This document shows, one piece after another, positions 47,836 through 58,549 of a stretch of 64,000 nucleotides of DNA (within the stretch, counting starts at the first letter, position 1; every line of letters starts with the position of its first letter). The notes under the pieces are model-generated. The model had not been told where the DNA came from, ran no database searches, and saw only the letters and a list, made by a program, of their open reading frames with translations. Both the position numbers and the translations under genes were made by a program. Origin of the DNA: Salminus brasiliensis (Eukaryota > Chordata > Actinopteri > Characiformes > Bryconidae); NCBI RefSeq assembly GCF_030463535.1, contig NC_132894.1, positions 17,169,933 to 17,233,932 of the forward strand, written 5' to 3'.

Positions 47836-49445
47836 AAAAGACGAGAAATCAACAACATAAGAAGACATGACAACCACACAAAACCACCACCAGGACTGTT
47901 CTACTGCTCAGGTGTGTGACATAAACATAATATCATAATAGAATAATCACAATAATTATGGTATAACTTAATATAATCATTGTAGTGAGTGGTAGTTAAG
48001 AGTCCATTTAGGTTTTAACATAGAATGGAGGGTGTGCAGCTGGTCTGACATGGGTGGTGGGGGAGCCTGATAGTCGGACTGGTGGGTGGCAGCTGGTCTG
48101 ACACAGGTAAAGCGGTCAGTCTTCTAAACAGGTTGAGCTGGATGAGTGGGCGGCCATTTACTCTGTTTCTCTACAGAAGAGTTAGTTCTGAATGGATTTA
48201 TGGAGAAAAGCGAATGTTGAGCAGTATCAGTATGTGACTGCCGACTCCAGCAGGTCTGACTATAACAGCCTAATTAAAAGGAGAGAGCCAGAAGGTAACA
48301 CAGACACGGGAGCACCCTGAAACGCTAGCGTCCATCTGCTCCACCGTCCACAAACCTGAGTGATCGTGTGCAAGCAGCGAGGCGACAGCTCCAGCATCTC
48401 AGTATACTACAATTCCCTGTGTCCATGAACCCCTGGATATGCAAGGGAAACTTTAACCAAATGTTGCTAGCATTCTACAAACCAGTAGTTGGACATTTAA
48501 CCACTTTTCTTGACTTTCAGATTTGGTAGAGTTCAATAAAATGTGTTGCCTTTCTGCCACGAACATAGAAAAATAACCAAAGCCCCTCCTTTACCCTTTC
48601 TAATGTCCTACAAAGGCCCACCACTACCTCCTGTGTTCATGATAAAGTTTAACTGAGACATTTCTCTCAGTCCAGGAGTTCCCTATCTCTTATTCTCATA
48701 CACAATCTATGCTGATGCCACATTCTGAACTAGCAAACTACTTTTAAGCACAGTCCACATTTGAAGTCAGGACTGTGGGACAGCCATTTGAAAAGCTTCA
48801 CGTGAGCCTGCTTTATTCAGTCCTCAATTTTATTTTTAACCACATTTAAAAAAGTATCCAGTATCCATTCACACACAAAACTAACATAAATGAACACAGT
48901 TTAAGGTGCAGTCTTCTTTCCACAGTTCAACAACTCTGCAACGTCTGGACGCTAAATGAAATAAATGTGTTTTAAGCTTGGATGTAACAACGGTCATAAA
49001 TAGGGTACGTCTAATGTCACTTGGGAGTCCATTCCAAAGTCTTTCCCTTTTTGTTTAAAACAAGATAGTGGAAGAGTCCAAAATCATTTGGATGCAGACC
49101 TTGAAGATCATCAGGGAGCACCTGTACAAAGCATGTCCAAAACATGTGCAGGTGCAATTCCACTTAAAGCTTTACACACATCCAATGCCATATTATAACG
49201 GGTTCTGTAATGCACTGGGAGGCAGGGCAAGTGTCCAAAAAATGAAGACATTTTTTAGCCACCTCTCCTTGAAAATGCATGTAGTTCAACAGGTAGCTAG
49301 CAAATGGCAGATACAGTCGCCCCTCTGTGTTGCCAACTCCCTAGTAAGGAAAGTGGCTATAGTAGTGGCTGTCCTAAAAGTCGCTGGAAAGCGCTAAATG
49401 ATCTCATCTTCTAATCTGCATAATTGTGCATTTGCTTGAACTTGT

Positions 49446-49870
49446 TTGAACTTAGAATTCTCGGAACATGGAACTCGGAATTTGGAACTCGGAACTCAAA
49501 ATACGGAACTCGGAATTAGGAATTTGCAACTCGGAATTCGGAATATAGAATTTGGAACTCGGAATTTGAAACTCAGAACGTGGAATTCAGAACTCAGAAC
49601 AAGGAACTCGGAATTTGGAACTCTAAATCCACATTCTGAATTCTTAACTCCAAATTCCGAGTTCTTGTTCAGTGTTCCTTGTTCCGCGTTACGAATTCTG
49701 AGTTCCACATTCCGAGTTCCAAATTATAAATTCAGAATTCCAAGTTCCATATTTCGAATTTCGAGTTCCGAATTCCAGAATTTGGAATTTGGAATTTAGA
49801 ATATGGAATTCGGAATTTGGAACTCAGAATTTGGCATTCGGAACGTGGAATTCGGAACTCAGAACTTGGT
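49446..49870. repeat. Degenerate minisatellite that switches strand twice
   Basis: The unit is a degenerate 11-14-mer of the type GGAATTYGGAACTC. From about 49450 to 49625 it reads GGAA-rich on the plus strand. From about 49626 to 49775 it reads TTCC-rich (the same unit inverted). From about 49776 to 49870 it is GGAA-rich again. The 117-codon open frame (NLEFGTRNLEL-type repeats) is a by-product of the unit length and not a recognised protein. Confidence 0.88.
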
Positions 49871-50329
49871 GTCTGAAGCTGTGGAATAAAGGGAGAGAAA
49901 AGAGTGAGTAACCCCCCCCCCAAAAAAATAAAAATAAATAAAGTTAGAACTACAAATGAACTCATATAAATAAATGAATCTCTTCTGTTGATTCTTTTTT
50001 GTTTTTTTGCTTTTAAAATAGGCCGTGACCTCCCAAAATAACTTTATGACTTTAATGCTTTGTCTAGACCCACATTACATAAATCATTTTTACATGAATG
50101 ATATAAATCAATGTAGCTCTGTGTTGTTAAATGTTAGCATATCAAATTTAATCAGAAGACTGTTCTGTGGGGAGGAGCTGCTACTCTACTCTCAACCCTC
50201 CTCCTTTATCCGGGCTTCAGGCCCACAAAGTGACCCTAAAACAGACAGTTTGGCAGAGATACTTCGTTTCTTTTCTTTTATTTATTAATGAATTTATTTA
50301 TTTATTTCGTGTCTCTCTGAAGACGCTCT

Positions 50330-50590
50330 GTAAATAGGGGGCGGGGTCAGCGGCGGCTCTGGGCATGCGCAGTTCACTGAGAGTGTGTCCGTGGAGCGGT
50401 GTGGGTCTGCTCGGACTGAGAGACTGAGCGCTGTGAGGGTTGTGGGACGGGGCTCACGGCAGCACCTGCTCCGTCTCCAAAACTCTCCAACAACACAAGA
50501 AAAACTCGCTAGTCGCTTTTTTAACAAAAAAAAGTCAATAGAGGAGTCTGAAAAGTCGCCAAGCTGGCAACAATGTCGCCCCTGCCGTGC
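50330..50590. other. CpG-rich block next to a transposon-like array
   Basis: About 260 bases are much richer in G+C and CpG than the flanks. They include ggcatgcgcag, a half-match to the NRF1 palindrome, at 50371-50381. It could be an orphan promoter or part of the adjoining repeat, because segments such as aagtcgccaagctggcaaca resemble fish repeat sequence. No recognised coding exon lies in it. Confidence 0.35.
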
Positions 50591-50600
50591 AGCAGCAAAT

Positions 50601-51130
50601 AGTGATGGGAAATTCGGCTTTTTTTTGAGAGAGAGCCGGTTCTTTTGCCTCGGCTCACTAAAAAGAGCCGACTCTTTTAGCTCTCAATCGGCTTCTTAGA
50701 TTTTTTTTTGTTGCTTAAATCAGTTTATTACCAAATGATGTGTAAAACGTATCACTAATGTAAAAACATACATCATATCAAATGTTTATTACTTATATGG
50801 ATGTTTGATATAGTCAGTATATACCGCTTTTGGCTCGGCTCACTAAAACGAGCCGACTCTTTTAGCTCTCAAATCGGCTTCTTAGATTTTTTTTGTTGCT
50901 TAAATCAGTTTATTACCAAATGATGTGTAAAACGTATCACTAATGTAAAAACATACATCATATCAAATGTTTATTACTTATATGGATGTTTGATATAGTC
51001 AGTATATACCGCTTTTGGCTCGGCTCACTAAAACGAGCCGACTCTTTTAGCTCTCAAATTGGCTTCTTAGATTTTATTGTTGCTTAAATCAGTTTTTTAC
51101 CAAATGATGTGTAAAACGAATCAAATGTTT
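50601..51130. mobile_element. hAT-like element end expanded into 185-bp tandem units
   Basis: It begins agtgatgggaaattcggc, the sort of end found on fish hAT-type elements. A unit starting cggctcactaaaa...gagccgactctttta recurs at 50651, 50836 and 51021, so the period is exactly 185 bases twice; the third copy is truncated near 51130. The first two units are nearly identical, suggesting a recent tandem duplication. No coding capacity. Confidence 0.7.
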
Positions 51131-52368
51131 ATTAATATTGATTAATATTATTAACATTCCAGCATGTAGTCTGTCTGACCATGTAAAGCCCAAAGATCTC
51201 TCCCTCTCTCGTCTCCCAAAGAGAGTCAAGAGACTCTCTCCCTCCCTCCTGTAGTGTGCTCGGTGTGCTGTCACTGTGTGTGTCTGTAACCCCAAAAGAC
51301 CCCAAATAGTTCACATTTCTGACCCTGAGGTTAAAAGAACAATATAGGAATGTTAAAGTACCGCAAAATCAGACATCCAGTCAGTTACTAAGGTCAAAAG
51401 TTCCCTAATAAAGTCTTATTATATATAAAATCTTATTGTGCCAAAATAGGCTACATGAATTATGGGCAGTTGAAATGTTTTTCTGCTTTACACAAATATA
51501 AAGTCTATATAGTCGCTATACAATCATTTAATAACATCACTATTAACACATTGCTCTCGGTCTACAAAAAGTTGGGGCAGGCTTCAATACCAACAACTGC
51601 GGCACTGCTGTCAAATTTAAGACACCGGGAAAAAAAAATAAGTCAGAGGTATACCTGTGTGGGTTTGACACCTAACATATATAAAGACTCATTCATTTTA
51701 ATGCAACCAATGAACATACAGCACATTGTTGTTTATGAAGTAGGCATTAAATACAGTACATGTGAAAAGGTACTTTCTCCATTTCAGAGGTGTTTACATG
51801 AAAACCACAGGCCCACTTAAGGACTGATCCCAAAACATGTAAGAATTTTCCAAAAATGATTTAAAGAGAAAACAATAAGAATGTTATACCAGCACATTTA
51901 GCTGCACATAATAATTACATGAAGAAAGTCAACATAACTCATGTCTTAAAGCAAATTATATTAATTAGGTTAAATAAGTGCTAAATTCTACTAGACCTCA
52001 TTCTACTAAAAAAAAGCTTCTGTAAGGATGTGTTATTAGTAGCTGGATCCCAGCAAAGTAAACAACTTCCATTTCTGATGCACCTTCTGAAGTGCATTGC
52101 AATTTAAAAAAAAAAAATAAATGTAGCCACCCGGTAACTATTCAGAACTTTCCCCACAACCTCTGAGCACAAAGGTCATTGCTGAACGGTGGAGCAAGCA
52201 TACCACCTCTCTCTACCATTTAAAATCACCTTAGAACCATCATGTTTTTGGTAACCTGGAACAAGAAAGGCAGTGCAGAGATGGTTCAGAACTTTGACTA
52301 GGAAACATTTCCTTAAGTGACATTCCACACCATCTAGTGGACACTTTCTCTAGTGCCGCCGCACAGCA

Positions 52369-55365
52369 CTATTTTATGTTGCGGAGGATTCTGCGACAGT
52401 GGTTGCTTTTGACTTCAGCAAGTGCACGCTCTAGCTCCTGGATGAGATGCAGCAATGTGGCCGGGTCTGTCTGCAGGACACGGGCAGTCTGAATTCCTCC
52501 ACTCTCCAGGTGCAGCTTCAAGCTAATTGCAGGTTTCACATGCTGTCTAAGAGCCCTGCTAACCAGCTAGAAAAAGAAAAAACAAACAAAAAACACACAC
52601 ACAAAAAGAAAAATATGTTTTATATTAGAAGCAAATGTGTCCCATCCAGTCCTGATTCCAATAACAAACCATAAAAAATATGGCCACACCACGAACTTAA
52701 TGCAGTGATTTTTGAAACTTTTGTGTTTGTGTTTGGGTTGCGACACATGTTCCTGGAATTCTTGTCCAAAATGATTCATGTGAATCATCACATTTTCAAT
52801 AAATTATTTGTAGAGAATAATACAAAGCATACCTGTACGTCAAACCGCCACTCGAGGTTGTGATAGTGAGGCAGCGAGGGTGCAAGCTCACTCAAAATCT
52901 GCCGTATTTCTTTTCGGTTTTCCAAATACAGCTGTAGCAGGAGTTTATTGAGCTCCTCAGAAAAACCCAATACCAATACAGAGTCTTGAAAATCTATTTC
53001 AGAGATCTGCAGGGACAAACATTTTAAACATTAAGAACCTGACTTAAACATTTAAAAAAAACATTTCTAGAGGACTGTTACTACTACTTTCATATAGAGG
53101 TTGCATCCCCAAAAAACACCACTGAGAAATCAGACAGGAGTCAGACACTCACCATAAGCTTTGAACTTTCGGTAAGAAGATACATCAAACCCTCAACTCC
53201 ATGCTGAACAGTCTCTGATGGTACATTTAGCTTTCCTAGAACATAAATCAGTTTTTTTTACAAATGTGAGGGTAAAAGAGGTCTTTGACCTGTCTTTTTA
53301 GCTAGTATACTACTGCATCAAAACATTTTACATTTTGTAGACACTTGTTCACATGTTCATTAATTCATTTTAAAAGATAAACTTATATAAAGTGCATTTT
53401 CAAGCCTTTTTGGTTTTACTTTTGCCCTTGAAAATCAGAAATTATTACAATATTTAATTTTGAATTGGAGTAAATTTCTATTCAACAGTATAAAGAAAGT
53501 GTTTCTCTAGTATCGGTGTAGTGCAGCACACACAAGCACAACAATAGGGAAAGCTGACTTGAGGCAGGTGTCAGTGTACCAAAGCCACCTTGCACAGACA
53601 TCTTCAGGAAAGAGGCTACAACTGCTGCATTCCTAATATCAAGCCACTCCTGAACCAGAGATGACATCAGAAGTGTCTAACCTGACCTAAGGAGAAAAAT
53701 AACTGGACTGTTGCTCAGTGGTCCAAAGTCCTCTTTTTACATGAAAGTAAATTTTGCATTTTGTTTGTGTGCTTGCTTCTTTACTTGGGTTTATCTTAAG
53801 CTCGTAAGGTAGGCTGTTTTTGATTATACCTTTAACTAACTTATCCTGCTAGTACTCTTGTCTTTGGCTTGGTGCTCATTAGTTGATTGAGGTGCTGATT
53901 CAGGTATGGTTTCAGGTCAGCTAAAAGTGTAAATTGCAGAGGAGGGGCCAACAGCCTAAATCGGGAAGCTTGCTTCTTTCCTTGGGTTTCATCTTTAGCT
54001 TGTCGGAGGTACCTGTTAGAGTATGGGTAAATGGTGGCCATGAAGGGATGAGCATGATCACAAACAATACACAAACAGGCTGTGGCATTCAAGAAATCAT
54101 TGATTGCTATTAACAGGCCCGAAGGGTGTCAAGAAAACATTCCCCACGGCATTACATCACCTCACACATTACCCTGGACTGTTGACAAAAGGCAGGTTTC
54201 TGTAGCCTTCTATCGTCTTAAACCAGTCTGGCCATTCTTAACTGACCTATCATCAAGACATACAAGTCCACATTACTGCCACTATCTGGTGTGTTTTTTT
54301 TTTACGCCATTCTGAGTAAATTCTACAGACGATTGTGCTGAAAATCGCAGGAGTCTAAATATTAGCCAGTCTATCTGGCACCGGTGAGCGTAGGATATAT
54401 CTCATGGAAACTTTTGAGCAACCTTGCCAAATGACAAAACATTAGTAAACACAGCCACTGCAGCTCCTCAAACATAAACCACAATATTTTCAGCAAATCA
54501 TAACACAGTTACTTTTTCATAATTATAAATACAGCTAATTTCTTAGTGTGGCCTATGCGTGTAATTAGGCTTTTTCAGTTCTCACCTTGACCTCCAAAAG
54601 CATCCTAAACTGTCATTTCTCAACAACTCACATCTTCTTATAACCTTGCTCTGCCTCGTGACCATTCATTGATTTTTTTTTGTTTTTTAATTTAGACAAT
54701 TTTTCAGACAATTAGAGGAGCCCACATTGGAGATGTGTTACTACAAGCTCTGAAGAGTCAGATAACTTTATAATTATAAGTGTGATTCAGCTGACAGTGC
54801 CTAATCACTAAACTGGTGACATATCTCAAGGCCTGATTTGGAAATATTATAAATATTGTAGTTTATGTTTAATTAGTACAAAAATACACATTTATTAGTC
54901 AATTATAATTTTTTTCACATTAGAGAGCATATTTAGCTTTCAACCGAGCTGTCACTTTGCCCCGATTTAGTTATTTTAATATTTAATCATTCCTGATGAC
55001 CACGTGACGTTAGGTCACACGCGAAAATCGGGGCTTCGAATCTTTGAATCAAATTGGAGCAAATGATTCATTTAGTGAGTGAGAAAGGTCCGTGTGTTCA
55101 ACACTTCAAATACAACTCGCACTTACTTGCTGCTCCTTCGTAGATTTTAGGGTTTGAACCCTTCTTCAGAAACTCCACGGCAATCCGACCAAATTCCCCG
55201 ACAACTGTAACACAACACTGGCGGTTATGGAAATGTTGCGAAATGTTTTCTAGCAGATCGACATTTCCACAAGTAGCCAGCACTGCCTGTCCACTTACCC
55301 GCTGGGTCCACCTCGGGTAAGAACCCCAAATGTTCCTTATGCTCGTCAGATAAAACTAACAACAT
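52369..55365 (-). CDS. commd2: COMM domain-containing protein 2 (five exons)
   Basis: Exons in order are 55365-55299, 55204-55127, 53235-53153, 53006-52833 and 52566-52369. All are GT-AG with matching phases, giving 199 aa, the same as human COMMD2. The protein starts MLLVLSDEHKEHLGFLPEVD. It includes EFGRIAVEFLKKGSNPKIYE, the helical segment DFQDSVLVLGFSEELNKLLL (about residues 81-100) and the C-terminal COMM domain from about residue 120 (YHNLEWRFDV onward), ending CRRILRNIK. COMMD proteins assemble into the hetero-decameric ring of the Commander/CCC complex, which works with retriever in endosomal recycling of membrane proteins. Its position next to wwtr1 matches human. Intron 2 carries a Tc1 relic. 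Confidence 0.95.
53236..55126. other. commd2 intron 2
   Basis: This 1.9-kb intron contains the Tc1 relic at 54010-54410 and, next to exon 2, a repeat-like segment at about 54990-55115 (ggggcttcgaatctttgaat, then aaaggtccgtgtgttcaaca). The 61-codon open frame at 53482-53667 has no recognised domain. Confidence 0.6.
54010..54410 (-). mobile_element. Tc1-type transposon relic (family A, copy 2)
   Basis: It shares gccatgaagggatgagcatg, then gtcaagaaaacattccccac and cggcattacatcacctcac with the copy at 31024. It also has accagtctggccattcttaa from the same transposase gene in reverse. It lies inside commd2 intron 2 in the sense orientation of the gene and has no open frame. Confidence 0.65.
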
Positions 55366-56609
55366 AGTGCTGTCTGTACCTGTCTGATACCTAATGTGAC
55401 AATACGAGCTCCTCTACTCCTATAAACCAAAAGCACTGCGCTGAGCGAATCACATGATCACAAGTGCTCACCGCAGAGTATCCGACCAGACACAAACAGC
55501 CGGTATCATAGTTCTGCTCTCTAGGGATGAGAATTCCGGGGTCGTGACACATCCTAGGCCCTGTCACGTCTTACAGAAGGACCATTTAGGACCAAATACG
55601 TTAGCCAGCCGCTGTAGCTATCATGTAGCGATCAGTCGAGCTGATCACCTTCGACTGTCTTAGCTAGCCTAGCATGCTAGCATGCCCCCCCCCCCAGTGT
55701 GTTTTATGTAGCTAGTGGTAGTTGTTTTTTTTTTTGTTTTTTTTTGATCACTTTATTATTTTATTTGGATCCCAGTTATCTGCTGATTTTGCACAAGGTT
55801 AGCTTGATAGAGGATAGCAAGTGCACACTAACTAGCTTTACCTGTTAGAATCAGCTTTATATGCCAGCGTAGCAACAACACTATTAGCTGATGCTATCGT
55901 TGAACTTGCTAATAAGTGATTCATATTTAATAAAAAAAAGTTATAAAAAAAAAATAGCGACTCTTTATCGAGATAAAAATTTCTCAGTAATGATCAGTAA
56001 ATATTTTTGGATATTTGTTTTATCGAGCATATAAGTATGACAGCCGCGTGAACATGGGCAATTAATCACGCGCGCGATTTTAACCAATGAAAGAGTCGGC
56101 TCACTAAAAGAGCCGACTCTTTCAGCTCTCTAATGGCCTTTTTGTCGCTTAAATTACTTTATTAGCAAAATATGATTTTTTTTTTCATATACTCAGTTCA
56201 CACTTGCCTGTGCAGGTTGTTTGTGGCACTGTTGTGGCACTGAAGTATAACGCTGCTGTGCCTTATACACCTATACCACCTTAATTCACACATCCATGCT
56301 CCTACCATGTCAGTATGTCAGACTGCTGTATTGAGAAGGAGCCATCACCTAAATAATATGTGGTCACCAGCAGTCCTGTAGTAATAAACTAGTAATGATG
56401 TAAAGCTGACAGATGGACCATGGTTTCAAATAATAATCCACTACATCCAGGTCCCCTATGCCTTTATTGGACGCATTCTATCACTATATGCACTTTAATA
56501 GCAATCAATCTGGTTATGATTACTGAAAATATACATTATACATCTAAAGTCTATGGACACCTGCTCATGCAAACATTTACAACAGCTATTAGAACAGAGG
56601 TGGAACTGT
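55366..56609. other. commd2 upstream region
   Basis: The first 200 bases upstream of the commd2 ATG are the likely promoter (no TATA box seen). Further on there is a C run near 55686, T-rich tracts near 55720-55745, and a hAT-like fragment with a perfect inverted repeat at 56092-56190. No gene is recognised; the 69-codon open frame at 55454-55663 has no family resemblance. Confidence 0.5.
56092..56190. mobile_element. Short hAT-like fragment related to 50601-51130
   Basis: AGAGTCGGCTC and GAGCCGACTCT (56092-56102 and 56110-56120) are perfect 11-base inverted arms around a 7-base loop. They are followed by cagctctctaatgg and ttgtcgcttaaattacttta, the same order of phrases as in the 185-bp array. 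It is a solitary diverged copy. Confidence 0.6.
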
Positions 56610-57000
56610 TGGTGCCAAACAGGCGGTTTGAGTATTTTTTTATATATATATAACTGCTGCTTCCCTGTGATTTTCATGTACATCAGTAAATATAACAACC
56701 ACATCAAATGGTGCTGCGATAAAGAAAGAAATGTTTAAAAAAGCACAATATATAACATAACCTCACGGCGAACAGACAACTATAGCAGAAAACCATGTCA
56801 GGTTCCTGAGGCCTGCAGTGCAGTGGGCCCAAACTCACCAAAACTGGACCCTTGAAGAATGGAAAACCAAAGCTTGTTCTGATGAATCTTGATTTCTGCT
56901 AAGGCACATAGATGATAGGCTTAGAATTTGTTGTTTCCACATTTTATGGAATACATGCCACAGAGAACTGAGAGCATTAGTATAGTATTCCTATTAAAAT
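56610..57000 (+). mobile_element. Tc1-type transposon relic (family A, copy 3)
   Basis: The + strand carries gtgggcccaaactcaccaaa, then actggacccttgaagaatgg (reading HQNWTLEEWKT), ttctgatgaatcttgatttc (SDES) and gaatacatgccacagagaac. It ends near attagtatagtattcctatt. This is the coding orientation of the family seen in reverse at 31024 and 54010. Stops and deletions interrupt it. Confidence 0.65.
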
Positions 57001-58150
57001 GCTGTGCCTATTTTGCAAGCCAGCAAATGTTTTTCAGTCACATTTCTATACACAAGCAAACGTCATGATACAACTGATTCATCTGATACAAATGAGTCTT
57101 GTTTCCAGTAGCTTTCTATTTGTGAACATATACAATAGCTATAACACTGTAACCTCACTTATAAAATGTGGTAAATTGAAGTAATCCAATATAGTTCAAT
57201 ACCATTGCAACATGTTTGTAACTGTAAATACTAAAAAATATATACATAAATATATAATACATATGTATTGTGAATAGATAAATAGCACATCAAATATCAG
57301 CACAATATGATTTAAAATATTTTTGACAAATCTGCATAAAATATCCAAACAATTTACCGTTTTGCATTTTTGGCTGGATCTTATTATGAGTTAGTGATAA
57401 GTGTTAAATATGTGATATTATAGCCACCATGACATTGATGAAAGGTGAATTATGTGATTTATAAACAACATTTATTAACAGGAATTAAAACACAGTTGTG
57501 ATGAAAGAGTTACAGTGTAATGATGCAAAAGTCTTGAATATTGAATATTGATATAACTAATATCTGTCCAATTGCATGTATCTGTCAGAATTTGCAGATT
57601 ATGCTGCTATTAGAATGCAAAAAGGTGACAAAACAGGAGGAAGTACATGGACATGGACATGCCTTGCAAAGTGTTGATTATCACTGTGTTGAGTGTGTCT
57701 TGATTTTGCTACTTGGACGTTCTGCAGATGTACTTCATAAGGTTGGCATTTGTATTTTAATATTCCACATTTTTTGGACACTCTTTCTGGCCAGTGTCTG
57801 TGCCACGTCCAACTGCTGTGACCAGGACTTTTCAATGAAGGTGTTTTACATTTCCCAACATTCCCAAGTTGTCACTAGTTCAAGAAAATGACATGTCTGA
57901 CCTGGTCTTAGTGGATACAAAGGTGTGCGAAGGACTTCAGTGAGGTGTCGAGTATACTGAATTGAGATAGGACCAGGGTAAATGAAGAGAGGTCTGGGAC
58001 TTGTATTTCGAGAGGAGTGGGGCAGGGAAATTTGCACTTACATTCCATGTTTTTTTTATTATTTTTTTTATCAGTATCTCATTTCCTTAACCATTTCCTT
58101 CTAAACCTTCCTTCCATATCTGTTATTCCCCTTCAACCTTTTCTGTCTTC
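57001..58150. other. Intergenic stretch without a firm feature
   Basis: AT-rich sequence with several open frames of 60-116 codons. None matches a family I know. The last 70 bases (58080-58150) are a marked pyrimidine tract leading to the exon-like block at 58160. Confidence 0.4.
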
Positions 58151-58159
58151 GTGAAACAG

Positions 58160-58291
58160 AAGGCGGGAGGAAGCAGCTGTGGCAGCTGCTCTGATGGACT
58201 CACAGGATGAGTCTTTGACCATTCCACATCCTTTTAACAAAAGACCCCTGGGCAGTGTGGACATCCTGGATAGGGAGAAGCAATCAACATA
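58160..58291 (+). other. Exon-like open block, unidentified
   Basis: After a 60-base pyrimidine tract and AAACAG, the + strand is open for 43 codons to TAG at 58290-58292. It reads RREEAAVAAALMDSQDE, then SLTIPHPFNKRPLGSVDI and LDREKQST. Composition is protein-like and codon use is unbiased by repeats. A donor-like ATA|GTAAAG overlaps the stop. The minus strand is also open and begins with an ATG (STLPRGLLLKG). I cannot identify a family or join it to other exons. It may be an exon of an unrecognised gene, a pseudogene fragment or chance. Confidence 0.3.
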
Positions 58292-58549
58292 GTAAAGTCT
58301 CTGTACTGTTAACTGAACCTTTTCTTGCTATTCTCCATGCAAGCCTTTGGATTTCAGCTCTTAATCTGAGTCATTTTGGTATGAGAGAGCAAAAACACTT
58401 AGTGCAAGCAAAATGCTGGTTTTGTATATGCATACATGTGTTACATTGCTTCCTTAGCGCAGGCATATGATACTTAGGCCTGCATCTAAGCTTTAAAACA
58501 CCTTTGTCGTTGCCATTATTCAACACGAGGACAAAAGCTGTGCCAATGA

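Larger units (their letters stand above)
44801..52368. other. Intergenic region between wwtr1 and commd2
   Basis: About 7.5 kb without a recognised gene. It contains a direct repeat pair (45114-45212, 46425-46523), compound microsatellites, a Tc1 relic, a tRNA-SINE scrap, a non-LTR tail, a strand-switching minisatellite (49446-49870), a CpG-rich block (50330-50590) and a 185-bp tandem array (50601-51130). The stretch 51200-52368 shows nothing beyond chance open frames. Confidence 0.6.

Noticed and set aside
57541-58040. Possible exons of a small gene on either strand (open frames at 57541-57891, 57599-57835 and 57846-58037)
   Set aside because: I tried to join these with the 58160 block on both strands. 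Phases did not agree for any convincing combination and no family was recognised, so only the 58160 block is kept as a question.
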